A stretch of DNA of 64,000 nt from Streptomyces humi (GTDB lineage: Bacteria; Actinomycetota; Actinomycetes; Streptomycetales; Streptomycetaceae): assembly GCF_001005085.2 (NCBI RefSeq), contig NZ_LBMU02000027.1, positions 186,001 to 250,000 on the forward strand. The letters are read 5' to 3'. Numbering within the stretch: position 1 is the first letter of the stretch; each line of letters begins with the position of its first letter. This document shows positions 27,250 through 35,654 of the stretch, piece after piece. The notes beneath the pieces are model-generated. The model did not search any database. It was not told the DNA's origin and was given only the letters and a program-made list of their open reading frames with translations. The position numbers and the translations under genes are program-made.

Positions 27250-28635
27250 CTACGGGTGCGCCGGTCTGCCGACGCCGTACAGCCAGGTCTTCCAGATGGC
27301 GGAGAAGTCCTTGCCGGGTGCCGTCTTCTCCACGTAGGCCGTGAACTGGGCCGTGTCCGCGTTGCCGTGGCGGTGGGCGGCGGCCCAGCCCTGGATGATG
27401 TCGTAGAAACGGTCGTCGCCGACCGTCTGCCGGATCTTGTGCAGGACCATCGCGCCCCGCTCGTACACCGGCCGCTCCGAGATGTACGCGGCGCTCGGCG
27501 GCTTCGCCGGCGCGAAACCCCACAGGGTCGCGTCGTCCGCGGCGGTGGCGTAGACCTCGTCGAATATCTTCTGGGCGGTCCGGCCGCCGTGGTCCTCCTG
27601 CCACAGCCACCCGGCGTAGGTCGCGAAACCCTCGTTGAGCCACATGTCCCGCCAGGTGCGCGGGGTGACGGAGTCGCCGTACCACTGGTGGGCGAGTTCG
27701 TGGACGAGGGTCTCGGTGTCCGGGGTGCCGGGGAAGACGGGCCGGTTCTGGGTCTCCAGCGCGTACCCGGCGTCCCCCGGACGGTCGATGATCACGCCGG
27801 TGGAGGAGAAGGGGTAGGGGCCGAAGTTGTACCGCTCCCACTCGATGATCTCGGGGAGCTTCGCCAGCACCGCCCGGCTCGCCGTCACCTGCGTCGGGTC
27901 CACGGCGGTGTACACCGGCAGGCCGCCGGGGAGCGTGGACCGGGTGACGGTGTAGTGGCCGACGGCGACCGTGGCGAGGTAGGTCGCCATCGGCTCGGCG
28001 GTGCGCCAGGCGAAGGTGGTCCGGCCGTTCTTCGTCGTCTCGCTCCGCAGCTCGCCGTTGGAGACGGCCTGAAGGCCCTTCGGGACGGTGATCGTGATGT
28101 CGTACGACGCCTTGTCGGAGGGGTGGTCGTCGCCGGGGAACCAGGCCATCGAGCCGACCGGCTCGCCGAGGGCCAGCGCGCCGTCCGCGGTGCGCAGCCA
28201 GCCCTCCTCGGAGCCGTCGGGGTCGGTGATCGTCTCCGGGCGGCCCGAGTAGCGCACGGTGGTGGCGAAGGTCTCGCCCTCGGCCAGGTCGTCGTGCGGG
28301 CGGACGGTCAGCTCCTGCCCGGCGCGGTTCCAGCGGGCGGCCCGGCCCTCGACGGTGACCGCGTCGACGTCCAGTCCTCGCAGGTCGAGGTCGAAGGCGG
28401 TCAGGTCCCGGGTGGCGCGGGCGGTGATGACGGCGGTGCCGGTGAGCTCGCCGGTGCCCGGGTCGTAGCCGAGGTCGAGGGCGTAGTGGCCGACGTCGTA
28501 GCCGCCGTTGCCCGCCTTCGGGAAGTAGGGGTCGCGCAGGCCCGCGCCGCCCGGGGTGCCGTGCACACCGCCGTCACAGGCGGTGAGCGCGAGACAGAGC
28601 AGGACGGAGGGGACCAGTGGGACGCGTCGGGGCAC
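27250..28635 (-). CDS. M1 family metallopeptidase, secreted lipoprotein
   Basis: 461-residue zinc aminopeptidase-like enzyme. A signal peptide with lipobox ALTAC is followed by the M1 N-terminal beta domain and catalytic domain: exopeptidase-region YALETQN in place of the usual GAMEN, HELAHQW zinc motif near residue 310 and the third ligand in NEGFATY 19 residues later. The changed GAMEN-equivalent is typical of the secreted actinobacterial subgroup. It lacks the large C-terminal domain of full-length PepN. ATG at 28665 is an alternative start. Confidence 0.87.
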   Translation of the reverse strand: MPRRVPLVPSVLLCLALTACDGGVHGTPGGAGLRDPYFPKAGNGGYDVGHYALDLGYDPGTGELTGTAVITARATRDLTAFDLDLRGLDVDAVTVEGRAARWNRAGQELTVRPHDDLAEGETFATTVRYSGRPETITDPDGSEEGWLRTADGALALGEPVGSMAWFPGDDHPSDKASYDITITVPKGLQAVSNGELRSETTKNGRTTFAWRTAEPMATYLATVAVGHYTVTRSTLPGGLPVYTAVDPTQVTASRAVLAKLPEIIEWERYNFGPYPFSSTGVIIDRPGDAGYALETQNRPVFPGTPDTETLVHELAHQWYGDSVTPRTWRDMWLNEGFATYAGWLWQEDHGGRTAQKIFDEVYATAADDATLWGFAPAKPPSAAYISERPVYERGAMVLHKIRQTVGDDRFYDIIQGWAAAHRHGNADTAQFTAYVEKTAPGKDFSAIWKTWLYGVGRPAHP

Positions 28636-28639
28636 GCTC

Positions 28640-29173
28640 GTGATCGTAGGACGCCATGACACCATCGGCTACGTGCTCGACATCGGCTACGCCCTCTCCA
28701 ACCGCTTCCCGGACCCGCCCCAGACCGACTACCGGCGGGTGGACGTCCGCACCCTGCGCCACGACCTGTTCTGCGGGGACGTCTACCTCGCCGACACCAA
28801 GGCGGACCGGGAACTGTCCACAGCCTGGGGATGGGTGCCGGTGCTCGACTTCGCGTGGGCGCTGTGCGACATCGTGGAGCGGATCGACCGGGACCCGGCG
28901 GGGTCCAGGGCCGCCCGCCCGCAGCACGCGGAGCTCGACTTCACCGAGTCCACCGACCGCATGCTCTTCGAGCGCCGCTTCGGCTGGGTGGACATCGAGG
29001 CGGACTGGATGCCGGCCGAGGAACCGCCCCTCACCTTCTCGCACGCGGAACTGCGCCGGGAGGCCAGGGACTTCCTGCACGACCTGCTCGCCGACCTCAC
29101 CGACATGCACGAGGAGCTGGCCGACAACCCGGCGGTCTGGACCCTCCAGGCCCGCTTCCCACGAGTCTCCTGA
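28640..29173 (+). CDS. Conserved hypothetical protein
   Basis: About 177 residues, soluble and acidic, with no motif I recognise. It is Trp/Asp-rich (GWVPVLDFAWALCDIVERID; RRFGWVDIEADWMP) and ends in a helical EARDFLHDLLADLTDMHEEL. The start is uncertain: GTG 28640 abuts the divergent peptidase start, and GTG 28673 (VLDIGYALSNRF) is possible. Similar DUF-type proteins in Streptomyces often sit near toxin or secretion loci, but I claim no function. Confidence 0.65.
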   Translation: MIVGRHDTIGYVLDIGYALSNRFPDPPQTDYRRVDVRTLRHDLFCGDVYLADTKADRELSTAWGWVPVLDFAWALCDIVERIDRDPAGSRAARPQHAELDFTESTDRMLFERRFGWVDIEADWMPAEEPPLTFSHAELRREARDFLHDLLADLTDMHEELADNPAVWTLQARFPRVS

Positions 29174-29303
29174 CCCTTCCCCGGTCCCGCTGAACGACCG
29201 TCACGTGTACGGGAGTTGACTCGCCGCTGAGGCGGGGGTGACAACTCACACCGGAGTCCGCGGAAGGCGATCCGGCCGGCCCTGACCTGCATACGTTGAC
29301 TCC

Positions 29304-32300
29304 GTGCGGACGCAGCGACAGGCAGGCGACAACGGCAGGGACGCCGTCCCCGGGACCTCCCGGGCGGCGACCGGCGCCCGGCTCACCGGTCCCACCGAAC
29401 ACGCGATGCTCGCCCTCCAGGGCAAGGCGGGGAACACGGCCACCACGCTGGCGCTCGGCGGCGGCAAGGGCAAGGGCGTCTCCCGGCCGGCGCCGGAACG
29501 CCGGCGGCCCGCGCCGCCCGCGCCCATCGAGGAGGAGCACACCGCTCCGGGCCTGGTCCTGCCGCCGTACCTCATGGAGTTCCAGGCCGCCGGGCTGTCC
29601 ACGGCCTACGCGCTGGCCGGGCAGGAGTTCGTGCGCAACGCGGTGGCCGCCGTGGTCGGCCACGGTGACGGCACGGTCGCCGCCCTCGCCGCCGACCTGG
29701 CCGCCCGCCCCGAGGCGTACTACGGGCAGGGCCGCGCCGTGCCGGTCCAGGGCAGGACCGGCAAGGAGTGGTACGACGTCACGGTCACCGTCTCCCGCGC
29801 CCCTGACGACCGGCCGCCCGTCTTCCACCCGGAGGACCTGCTCGCGAAGACCGTGCCGGACCCGGACGGGGCGCCGCTCGCCGCGGTCGACGAGGCCGAG
29901 GGCAAGGACACCAAGGTCGACGTCCAGCACAACTCCGCGGCCACCGTCGCGACCACCGCGAGCGGCGGGTCGAGCACGGGCGTGGGCGGCATGGCCTTCG
30001 GACTCGCGCCCGTCGTACCGGGGCTGTGGCTGGGCGGCGCCGGGATGGCGAACGCGCAGCCCTGGCAGTCCTCTCGGGAGTCCCGCAGCCAGCGCAACGT
30101 GGCCGAACCGCGGGTGCTGCGCAGCGACAAGGGCTCGGTCGAGGCACCGCGCAAGGTGCGGTACGGCGTACGGATCAAGAAGCACGGCGCCGAGGACGTG
30201 CGGACCTTCCACGGGTCGGGCACCCTCACCCAGCGGGTGCCCACCGAGCACCTCGTGCCGGCCGGCACCCTGGCGCCCGCCGCTCCGCAGGCCGTGGCGG
30301 CGGACACCGCGCGACGGGTCTCGCTCGCCGACTCCATGGCCCCGGTCGCGGTGACCGACACCGCCGCCCCGCACCAGGGCGGCGGCGGGCTCTTCGACGC
30401 GGTCGCCTCCGTGCTGCACCCCTCGCTCACCGCCCCCGGCGCACCCGGCCGGGCCCGGCTGCACGAGGCGACGTCCACGGCGACCGTCCTGGAGGACCTG
30501 CCCCGGCTGCTGCGGGACGGCGTCACCGGCGAGGACCTGTCGTCCAAGGACGGTGGCAGCGTGGGCAGTTACCGCATGCACGCGGAGATCACCGGGATGT
30601 CGCCCGGCTGGGGCACCGGCGGCACCCAGCTGCGCACCCACCAGCAGACCCAGCACACGGTCACCGAGAGCGCGGGCAAGGGACGCGCCCTCGCCGGCGG
30701 CCTCGGCCCGGCCGTCGGGGTCGGCGCGGCCGGCAACGCCGCCGTCCTGCGGGGTACGGCCATGCCGGTCGCGGCGGCCCGCAAGGCACGGTTCACCGTG
30801 GCCGAGCAGACCGTGTCCAGCCGGCAGGGCGCCGAGGTGCGCGGCGACAAGGTGCTCTACCTCGCGAGCGTGCGGATCACCGCGGAGGGCACGGGACCGC
30901 GCTCGGCGGAGATGATCCTGCGCCCGGGGGCCCGGGTCGCCCGGCACTCGATGCGGGTGTGGATGAGCCTGCGCGCCGACGAGGCGCAGTCGCTCGGGCT
31001 GCCGCTGCCGCCCGGCACCGAGGCCGGGGAGTTCGTCGAGAAGCCCAGGCGGACCGACGAGAACGGCAACGAGACCGACGTCGAACGGCACCTCCCGTTC
31101 GGCGCCATGGGCTCCAGCGTCACCCTCAGCCGGCTCGACACCGGCCCGATGGTGCGGGCCGTGCGGGAACTGTTCGCGACCGACCCCCGGCTGGCCGGAT
31201 ACCTGCCCGACTTCGGCACGGAGACGGTGACCTCGACGCCGGGCAAGGAGGAGGCCGCGCTCCAGCGGCGCAACCACCGCGAGCTGATGGCCGCCCTGTC
31301 CGAGACCAACCTGCGGGTCAACAAGGACCAGCTGACCTCGACCGGCATCCGGGTCCGGCTGCGCCGCAAGACCGCCCTGCACGCGCACGACGTGCAGATC
31401 CGCGTCCGCGGGCAGCTCCGCGAGACCGGCTACCTCGGCGACACCGACAACTGGCTGGTGCGCAGCCACTCCGGTGTCACCGCCAACGCGCAGAGCGGGC
31501 GCGGCAGTTCCCGCTCGATCGGCGGTCTGGTGCTCGGCCAGGCCCGGATCGTGCCCGGCGTGCTGACCGGCTCGGCCCGCTACGAGAGGCACCGCACCGG
31601 CACCCGCCGCAACCAGGCCGGACCCGGCACCCGCACGGACGTCCTCACCAACGGCTCCGAGAAGGCCGCCACCTTCGGCGCCGCCCTGCGCCTGGACGTC
31701 GACGTCACCATGACCTCCCGGCAGCGCAAGCTCGGCCGCGCCCTCACCCCCGGCGCCCCGGGCCGGGACACGCCGGAGGCCGCCCCGCTGGCGGGCCTGC
31801 ACCTGGACGAGCAGGACGTACGGCTGGTCACCCCGGCGGAGTTCACCCTCGACGAGGAGGGCAGGCAGCGGCGGGACGCCGTGCGCGACCGGCGCACGGC
31901 GCGGGCGCCGCGCCCCGAGCACGCCGTCACCGCCGAGGGCATCGGCGACCTGGCCACGCTGGTGCCCCGGCCGTCCGTCGGGCAGCCGCTGCGGGACTGG
32001 CAGCTGGTGGAGACGGTCGGCGACGGGCAGGCCGTCCGCGACCTCGCCTTCCAGTTGCTGTCCCGGGCCGCCGCCCGCAACAAGGGCGTGCGTGAGGATC
32101 CCGCGCTGCGGGCCGAGGGGCTGGCGCCGCGGCTGGCGATCGAGGAGCGGTTCGGGCCGCAGGCCATCACGGCGGCGCTGCGACAGGCCGCGTCCTCCGG
32201 GTGGGTGGTGAAGAACCTGCGGTATCCGCGGCGGCTCGCCGCGCTCGACGGGGCGGTCGGCACCCGGCTCACCCTGACCAACCCGAAGTTCCTGCACCGG

Positions 32301-34595
32301 GGCGCGGGGCCCGGCACGGAGACCTTCGTGCTCGGCGGTCACCAGGCGGCCGGCCAGGAGGGGGAGGCCACCACCAGCACCTGGCAGTTCGGCGCGACCG
32401 GCTCGGAGAACGCCGCCGAGTGGCGGCTCGGCCAGGGACTCTCCGGGAGCCGGACCACGAGCGCGGGCGACACCAGGGCGGCGGCCCTGTCGGGCACGGT
32501 CGAGCGCAACGCCCACACCCCGAAGAAGGCGCCCCTCCACCTCGTCCAGTGCGATCTGCTGGTCACCATGGTCGCCGAGGTCAAGGTCACCGGCGGCGGC
32601 CCGTACGTGGCGACGGCCGCCCGCACCCTGCCGGCCGAGGCGGCGGTGTGGCTGACCGAGGCGCAGCTGCCGGCGGCGATCCGCAGACAGCTGGGCCTGG
32701 ACCCCGAACCGGCCCTGATGACCTCACCGGCGTCCTCGTCCCGACCGGGGCACCGACCGGCCGAGGGGCCGCGGACGGCGGAGGGGGCACGGAAGACGGC
32801 GGAGGGGGCTCGGAAGACGGCGGAAGGGTCGCGGACGGCGGAGGGGGCTCGGACGGCCGACGGCTCACGCGCGACCGACTCCCGCGCGACCGACGGCTCA
32901 CGTACGGCCGACGGCTCACGCGCGACCGACGGCTCACGCGCGGGCAGTGGGCGCGCGGCCGGGTCGTCCACCTCCGTACCGCCGCGTACCGGCCCGACCT
33001 TCGACCGCGGTCTCCCGCTCGGCTTCGGCATGATCGAGAACCTGCCGAACTTCGTGCCGCTGCTGGCCCGGCTGCGCACCCGGCTCGCGGAGAGCGGACA
33101 GCAGCGCCTCGCCGACGACCTGCTGCCCCGGCAGCAGCTGGCCGACCGCAACGACAACGTGCAGCGGCTGCTGCGCGTCCTGGACCGCGACGGCAGCACC
33201 GGGCTGCTCTCCGGCGCCATGGACGGCGGGGTCACCGTCGAGCTGTTCGACGGCCGCAGGACCCCGTACTGGGCGGTGTTCAAGGTCAACCGTCTCGGTG
33301 ACGGCGGCTATGAGGGCGCGGCGGACGACGGCCGGGACATGGAGTACATCACCGCGGCCGTCACCCAGCAGGCCACCGCCCACGACGAGGGCGTGACGAC
33401 CGGGGTGGAGGGGATCTTCGCGGGCTCCGGCAAACCGGACGGCGGGGCGGGGCAGCTGAAGAGCACGGGCGGCGCGGCGGGGCTCGGCGCCGGCTGGGGC
33501 GGCGCCCGGCGCTCCGGCGCGGCGGCCCGCGGCCAGCTCGGCATGAAGACGGTCGCGGAGGCGAAGACCGCGAAGTCGTCGAAGATGCGGGTGCCGATCG
33601 AGGCGACCCTCGAACTGCACCGCGGTGACCGCCGGGTCGCGCTGGTCTCCCTGGGCCGCCAGGCGCTGACCCATCGCGTCCTGGACCAGGACCTCGCCGC
33701 CCTCGGCCGGCTCACCGCACCGCGCCCGGCCCCGGCCGCCACCGCCGCCGCCCCCGGCCCGGCGGCCGGCGCCCGGGACGACCGCGCGGCGGCGCTCGGC
33801 GCCTGGCGCTCCACAGGCGCGCGGCTGCCGATGGAGGCGCAGGTCAACGGCTTCCAGGGAGCCCCGCAGGTGCGGGAACTGGTCAACTCCGCGGTACGGG
33901 AGGCGGGCGGCGGTGAACGCTTCCGCGGCAAGGGCCAGGCGGCCGCGTACACCCTGCACGAGGCCGTCTCCACCGAGTGGCTGACCGCGGCGCTGCCGCT
34001 GCTGACCTCAGCGGGCGCGGAGCTGCCGCCCGTGCACGCCACGGGGGCGACCGGCCAGGACCTGCGGGCGTCCCTGCACGCACGGCTGCGGGACGGGCGG
34101 GTGCTGGGCGTCGGCGACAAGATGACCTTCGAGACGGTGGGGCAGAGTCACCTCGACGCGCCCCGGCCCACCCAGACGGACGGACTGAGCTCGGCCGACC
34201 AGGGCAGGTCGGCGCGCGGCCTGGCGGGCGCGGGGCTGCTCAACGCCGACGAGTTCCGCCTCAACCAGCTGATGGGCAACGCCGGTGGCGCGGGCGGCGC
34301 GGGCGGCCTGGCGGCGAACGCGGCCGGTTCGATGCCGCTGCACAAGCCCAAGTCCGCTTCGGTGCTGGTGCAGTTCACGCTGGACGTGCGGGTGGTCGCG
34401 CGGGTGACGGACCGGGTCCGCCCCGGCCGTACCGGTACGGCCGTGCGGGAACTGACGCTGCCACGGCCGGTGGTGGTCCGGATGCCGGAACCGGCGGTGC
34501 GCCGCATGCTTGCCGCGCAGCCGGACCGGGTCCAGGATCCGGACGACCGGCTGGGCCTGAGGAAGACGGCGGCGCCCCCGCCCCCGGTGAGCTGA
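29304..34595 (+). CDS. 1763-residue repetitive protein with AGN-type N-terminal motif (possible injection-system cargo)
   Basis: A single uninterrupted giant gene, GTG start. Residues about 31-50 (HAMLALQGKAGNTATTLAL) resemble the LQxxAGN motif found near the N-terminus of many cargo/toxin proteins of extracellular contractile injection systems in actinobacteria. The rest seems built from about five loose repeats, each a helical segment then Arg/Thr-rich beta hairpins, starting near 29562, 31089, 31966, 33019 and 33838. An Ala-Asp-Gly-Ser-Arg low-complexity linker is at 32758-32950. No signal peptide, TM segment or recognised catalytic domain. No injection-system structural gene lies in the window. 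Function unknown; the effector idea is inference. Confidence 0.75.
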   Translation: MRTQRQAGDNGRDAVPGTSRAATGARLTGPTEHAMLALQGKAGNTATTLALGGGKGKGVSRPAPERRRPAPPAPIEEEHTAPGLVLPPYLMEFQAAGLSTAYALAGQEFVRNAVAAVVGHGDGTVAALAADLAARPEAYYGQGRAVPVQGRTGKEWYDVTVTVSRAPDDRPPVFHPEDLLAKTVPDPDGAPLAAVDEAEGKDTKVDVQHNSAATVATTASGGSSTGVGGMAFGLAPVVPGLWLGGAGMANAQPWQSSRESRSQRNVAEPRVLRSDKGSVEAPRKVRYGVRIKKHGAEDVRTFHGSGTLTQRVPTEHLVPAGTLAPAAPQAVAADTARRVSLADSMAPVAVTDTAAPHQGGGGLFDAVASVLHPSLTAPGAPGRARLHEATSTATVLEDLPRLLRDGVTGEDLSSKDGGSVGSYRMHAEITGMSPGWGTGGTQLRTHQQTQHTVTESAGKGRALAGGLGPAVGVGAAGNAAVLRGTAMPVAAARKARFTVAEQTVSSRQGAEVRGDKVLYLASVRITAEGTGPRSAEMILRPGARVARHSMRVWMSLRADEAQSLGLPLPPGTEAGEFVEKPRRTDENGNETDVERHLPFGAMGSSVTLSRLDTGPMVRAVRELFATDPRLAGYLPDFGTETVTSTPGKEEAALQRRNHRELMAALSETNLRVNKDQLTSTGIRVRLRRKTALHAHDVQIRVRGQLRETGYLGDTDNWLVRSHSGVTANAQSGRGSSRSIGGLVLGQARIVPGVLTGSARYERHRTGTRRNQAGPGTRTDVLTNGSEKAATFGAALRLDVDVTMTSRQRKLGRALTPGAPGRDTPEAAPLAGLHLDEQDVRLVTPAEFTLDEEGRQRRDAVRDRRTARAPRPEHAVTAEGIGDLATLVPRPSVGQPLRDWQLVETVGDGQAVRDLAFQLLSRAAARNKGVREDPALRAEGLAPRLAIEERFGPQAITAALRQAASSGWVVKNLRYPRRLAALDGAVGTRLTLTNPKFLHRGAGPGTETFVLGGHQAAGQEGEATTSTWQFGATGSENAAEWRLGQGLSGSRTTSAGDTRAAALSGTVERNAHTPKKAPLHLVQCDLLVTMVAEVKVTGGGPYVATAARTLPAEAAVWLTEAQLPAAIRRQLGLDPEPALMTSPASSSRPGHRPAEGPRTAEGARKTAEGARKTAEGSRTAEGARTADGSRATDSRATDGSRTADGSRATDGSRAGSGRAAGSSTSVPPRTGPTFDRGLPLGFGMIENLPNFVPLLARLRTRLAESGQQRLADDLLPRQQLADRNDNVQRLLRVLDRDGSTGLLSGAMDGGVTVELFDGRRTPYWAVFKVNRLGDGGYEGAADDGRDMEYITAAVTQQATAHDEGVTTGVEGIFAGSGKPDGGAGQLKSTGGAAGLGAGWGGARRSGAAARGQLGMKTVAEAKTAKSSKMRVPIEATLELHRGDRRVALVSLGRQALTHRVLDQDLAALGRLTAPRPAPAATAAAPGPAAGARDDRAAALGAWRSTGARLPMEAQVNGFQGAPQVRELVNSAVREAGGGERFRGKGQAAAYTLHEAVSTEWLTAALPLLTSAGAELPPVHATGATGQDLRASLHARLRDGRVLGVGDKMTFETVGQSHLDAPRPTQTDGLSSADQGRSARGLAGAGLLNADEFRLNQLMGNAGGAGGAGGLAANAAGSMPLHKPKSASVLVQFTLDVRVVARVTDRVRPGRTGTAVRELTLPRPVVVRMPEPAVRRMLAAQPDRVQDPDDRLGLRKTAAPPPPVS
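32758..32950 (+). repeat. Low-complexity coding repeats in the giant protein
   Basis: Imperfect tandem units of 12-24 bp such as ACGGCGGAGGGG and GACGGCTCACGCGCGACC encode TAEGARK / TADGSRA / TDGSRAT peptides. This forms a flexible linker between two folded parts and is likely to be length-variable. Confidence 0.85.
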
Positions 34596-34619
34596 GTGCC
34601 GGTTCTCGGCCGCGGGCCG

Positions 34620-34680
34620 GTGGGGGCTGGTCGCGCAGTTCCTCCCCCCAGCCTTCGGCCGGGGGGACCCCCAGCGCCCC
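34620..34680 (-). repeat. 60-bp palindromic repeat, copy D
   Basis: Reverse-oriented copy (61 bp; one extra C) of the unit at 6441, placed 25 bp after the stop of the giant gene, between convergent genes. Confidence 0.85.
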
Positions 34681-34693
34681 CGAAGGGTCGCCG

Positions 34694-34745
34694 TTCCTGA
34701 GGTCGGTCAGTCCTCGACGTTCCTGAGGTCGGTCAGTCCTCGACG
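34694..34745. repeat. 26-bp tandem duplication at the 3' end of the pentapeptide gene
   Basis: TTCCTGAGGTCGGTCAGTCC and the following TCGACG occur twice in a row. One copy contains the last codons and stop of the pentapeptide gene (VED, stop), and the duplicate lies just beyond it. A recent slippage or duplication; coding is unaffected. Confidence 0.8.
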
Positions 34746-35419
34746 CGGATTCCCAGCTGTGCCGCCAGTACCGGGGCCAGGTCCATCAGCTGGGGCATGC
34801 TGATCACCGCCCCGGCCAGCCTCTCCACCCCGCCTGCGATCTCCAGGGACGCGGCGCCCCGCAGATCGACGTCCTTCATCGTCACCCCCCTGAAGTCGGC
34901 CGCCTTCACCGTGCAGCCGACGAACTCCACCCGCTCCAGCACGGCGTTCCCGAAGTCCGGCTCCACCAGGACGCAGCTCTCGAAGACCACGTCCCTGAGT
35001 CTGGCCGTGCGCAGGTTCAGGTAGTCGATCTTGCCGCCGCGGATCACCACCCGTTCCAGCACGGAGCCGTGCAGCTGGGTGCCGCCGAGGCGGGCGTCGA
35101 CCAGTTCGACGTCGCGCAGGGTCGCCTCGGCCAGGTCGGTGCCGACACCTCTGGCCCCGGTGAGGACGCTGTCCAGCAGCCGGGCGTGCCGCAGTCCCGT
35201 CTCGTCGAAGGCGCAGTCCGTCAGCGCGCAGTCCATGAAGCGGGCGCCCGCGCCGTCCTGCCCGGCGAGGTCCGCGCCCCGGATCTCCACCCCGTCGTAG
35301 TCCCCGTCCGGCTCCAGTGCGCCGTCGCTCCACGGCTCCAGGGGTGGCAGCCGCACCTCCGGCCGCCGTGCGCCCTTCACCCTGTTGCCGCCGGCCCCGC
35401 CGGTCCCAGTCCTCGCCAT
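34733..35419 (-). CDS. Pentapeptide repeat protein
   Basis: 228 residues. From about residue 45 on, A(D/N)LXX-type repeats form a right-handed quadrilateral beta helix (GADLAGQDGAGARFMDCALTD, TDLAEATLRDVELVDARL, RTARLRDVVFESCVLVEPDF, ADFRGVTMKDVDLRG), ending in a short helical cap. Some such proteins mimic DNA and protect gyrase (Qnr, MfpA); others have no known role. The next gene upstream, divergent, is an MFS exporter, which would fit a drug-resistance pair, but this is a guess. Confidence 0.85.
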   Translation of the reverse strand: MARTGTGGAGGNRVKGARRPEVRLPPLEPWSDGALEPDGDYDGVEIRGADLAGQDGAGARFMDCALTDCAFDETGLRHARLLDSVLTGARGVGTDLAEATLRDVELVDARLGGTQLHGSVLERVVIRGGKIDYLNLRTARLRDVVFESCVLVEPDFGNAVLERVEFVGCTVKAADFRGVTMKDVDLRGAASLEIAGGVERLAGAVISMPQLMDLAPVLAAQLGIRVED

Positions 35420-35533
35420 GCCCTCATAGTGCAGCCCCCCACTGACAATGCCCCCGAGCAGCACGGACGCCCGGCCGGCCCCGGCCATGTCACATTCCGG
35501 CCCCGCCGATCCGTCGTATCGGCGATGAAGCGC

Positions 35534-35614
35534 ATGACGCGCACGACGCGCGTGACGCGCACGACGCGCGTGACGCGCGTGACGCGCACGACGCGCGTGA
35601 CGCGCGTGACGCGC
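35534..35614 (+). repeat. Nine 9-bp tandem repeats before the MFS gene
   Basis: Nine units of (A/G)(T/C)GACGCGC, alternating GTG and ACG in the first triplet. The array occupies the space between the divergent pentapeptide and exporter genes, ending 40 bp before the exporter ATG. In one frame it follows ATG 35525 and encodes a MKRM(TRT/TRV) peptide that runs past the exporter start. Confidence 0.9.
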
Positions 35615-35654
35615 AGTCCTCGGCCGGCACGGCCGGAAAGGGGGTCCTGGAGCC

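Noticed and set aside
29304..34595. A polyketide or non-ribosomal peptide gene because of the length
   Set aside because: No KS, AT, ACP, A or C domain motif is present and the composition is quite different.
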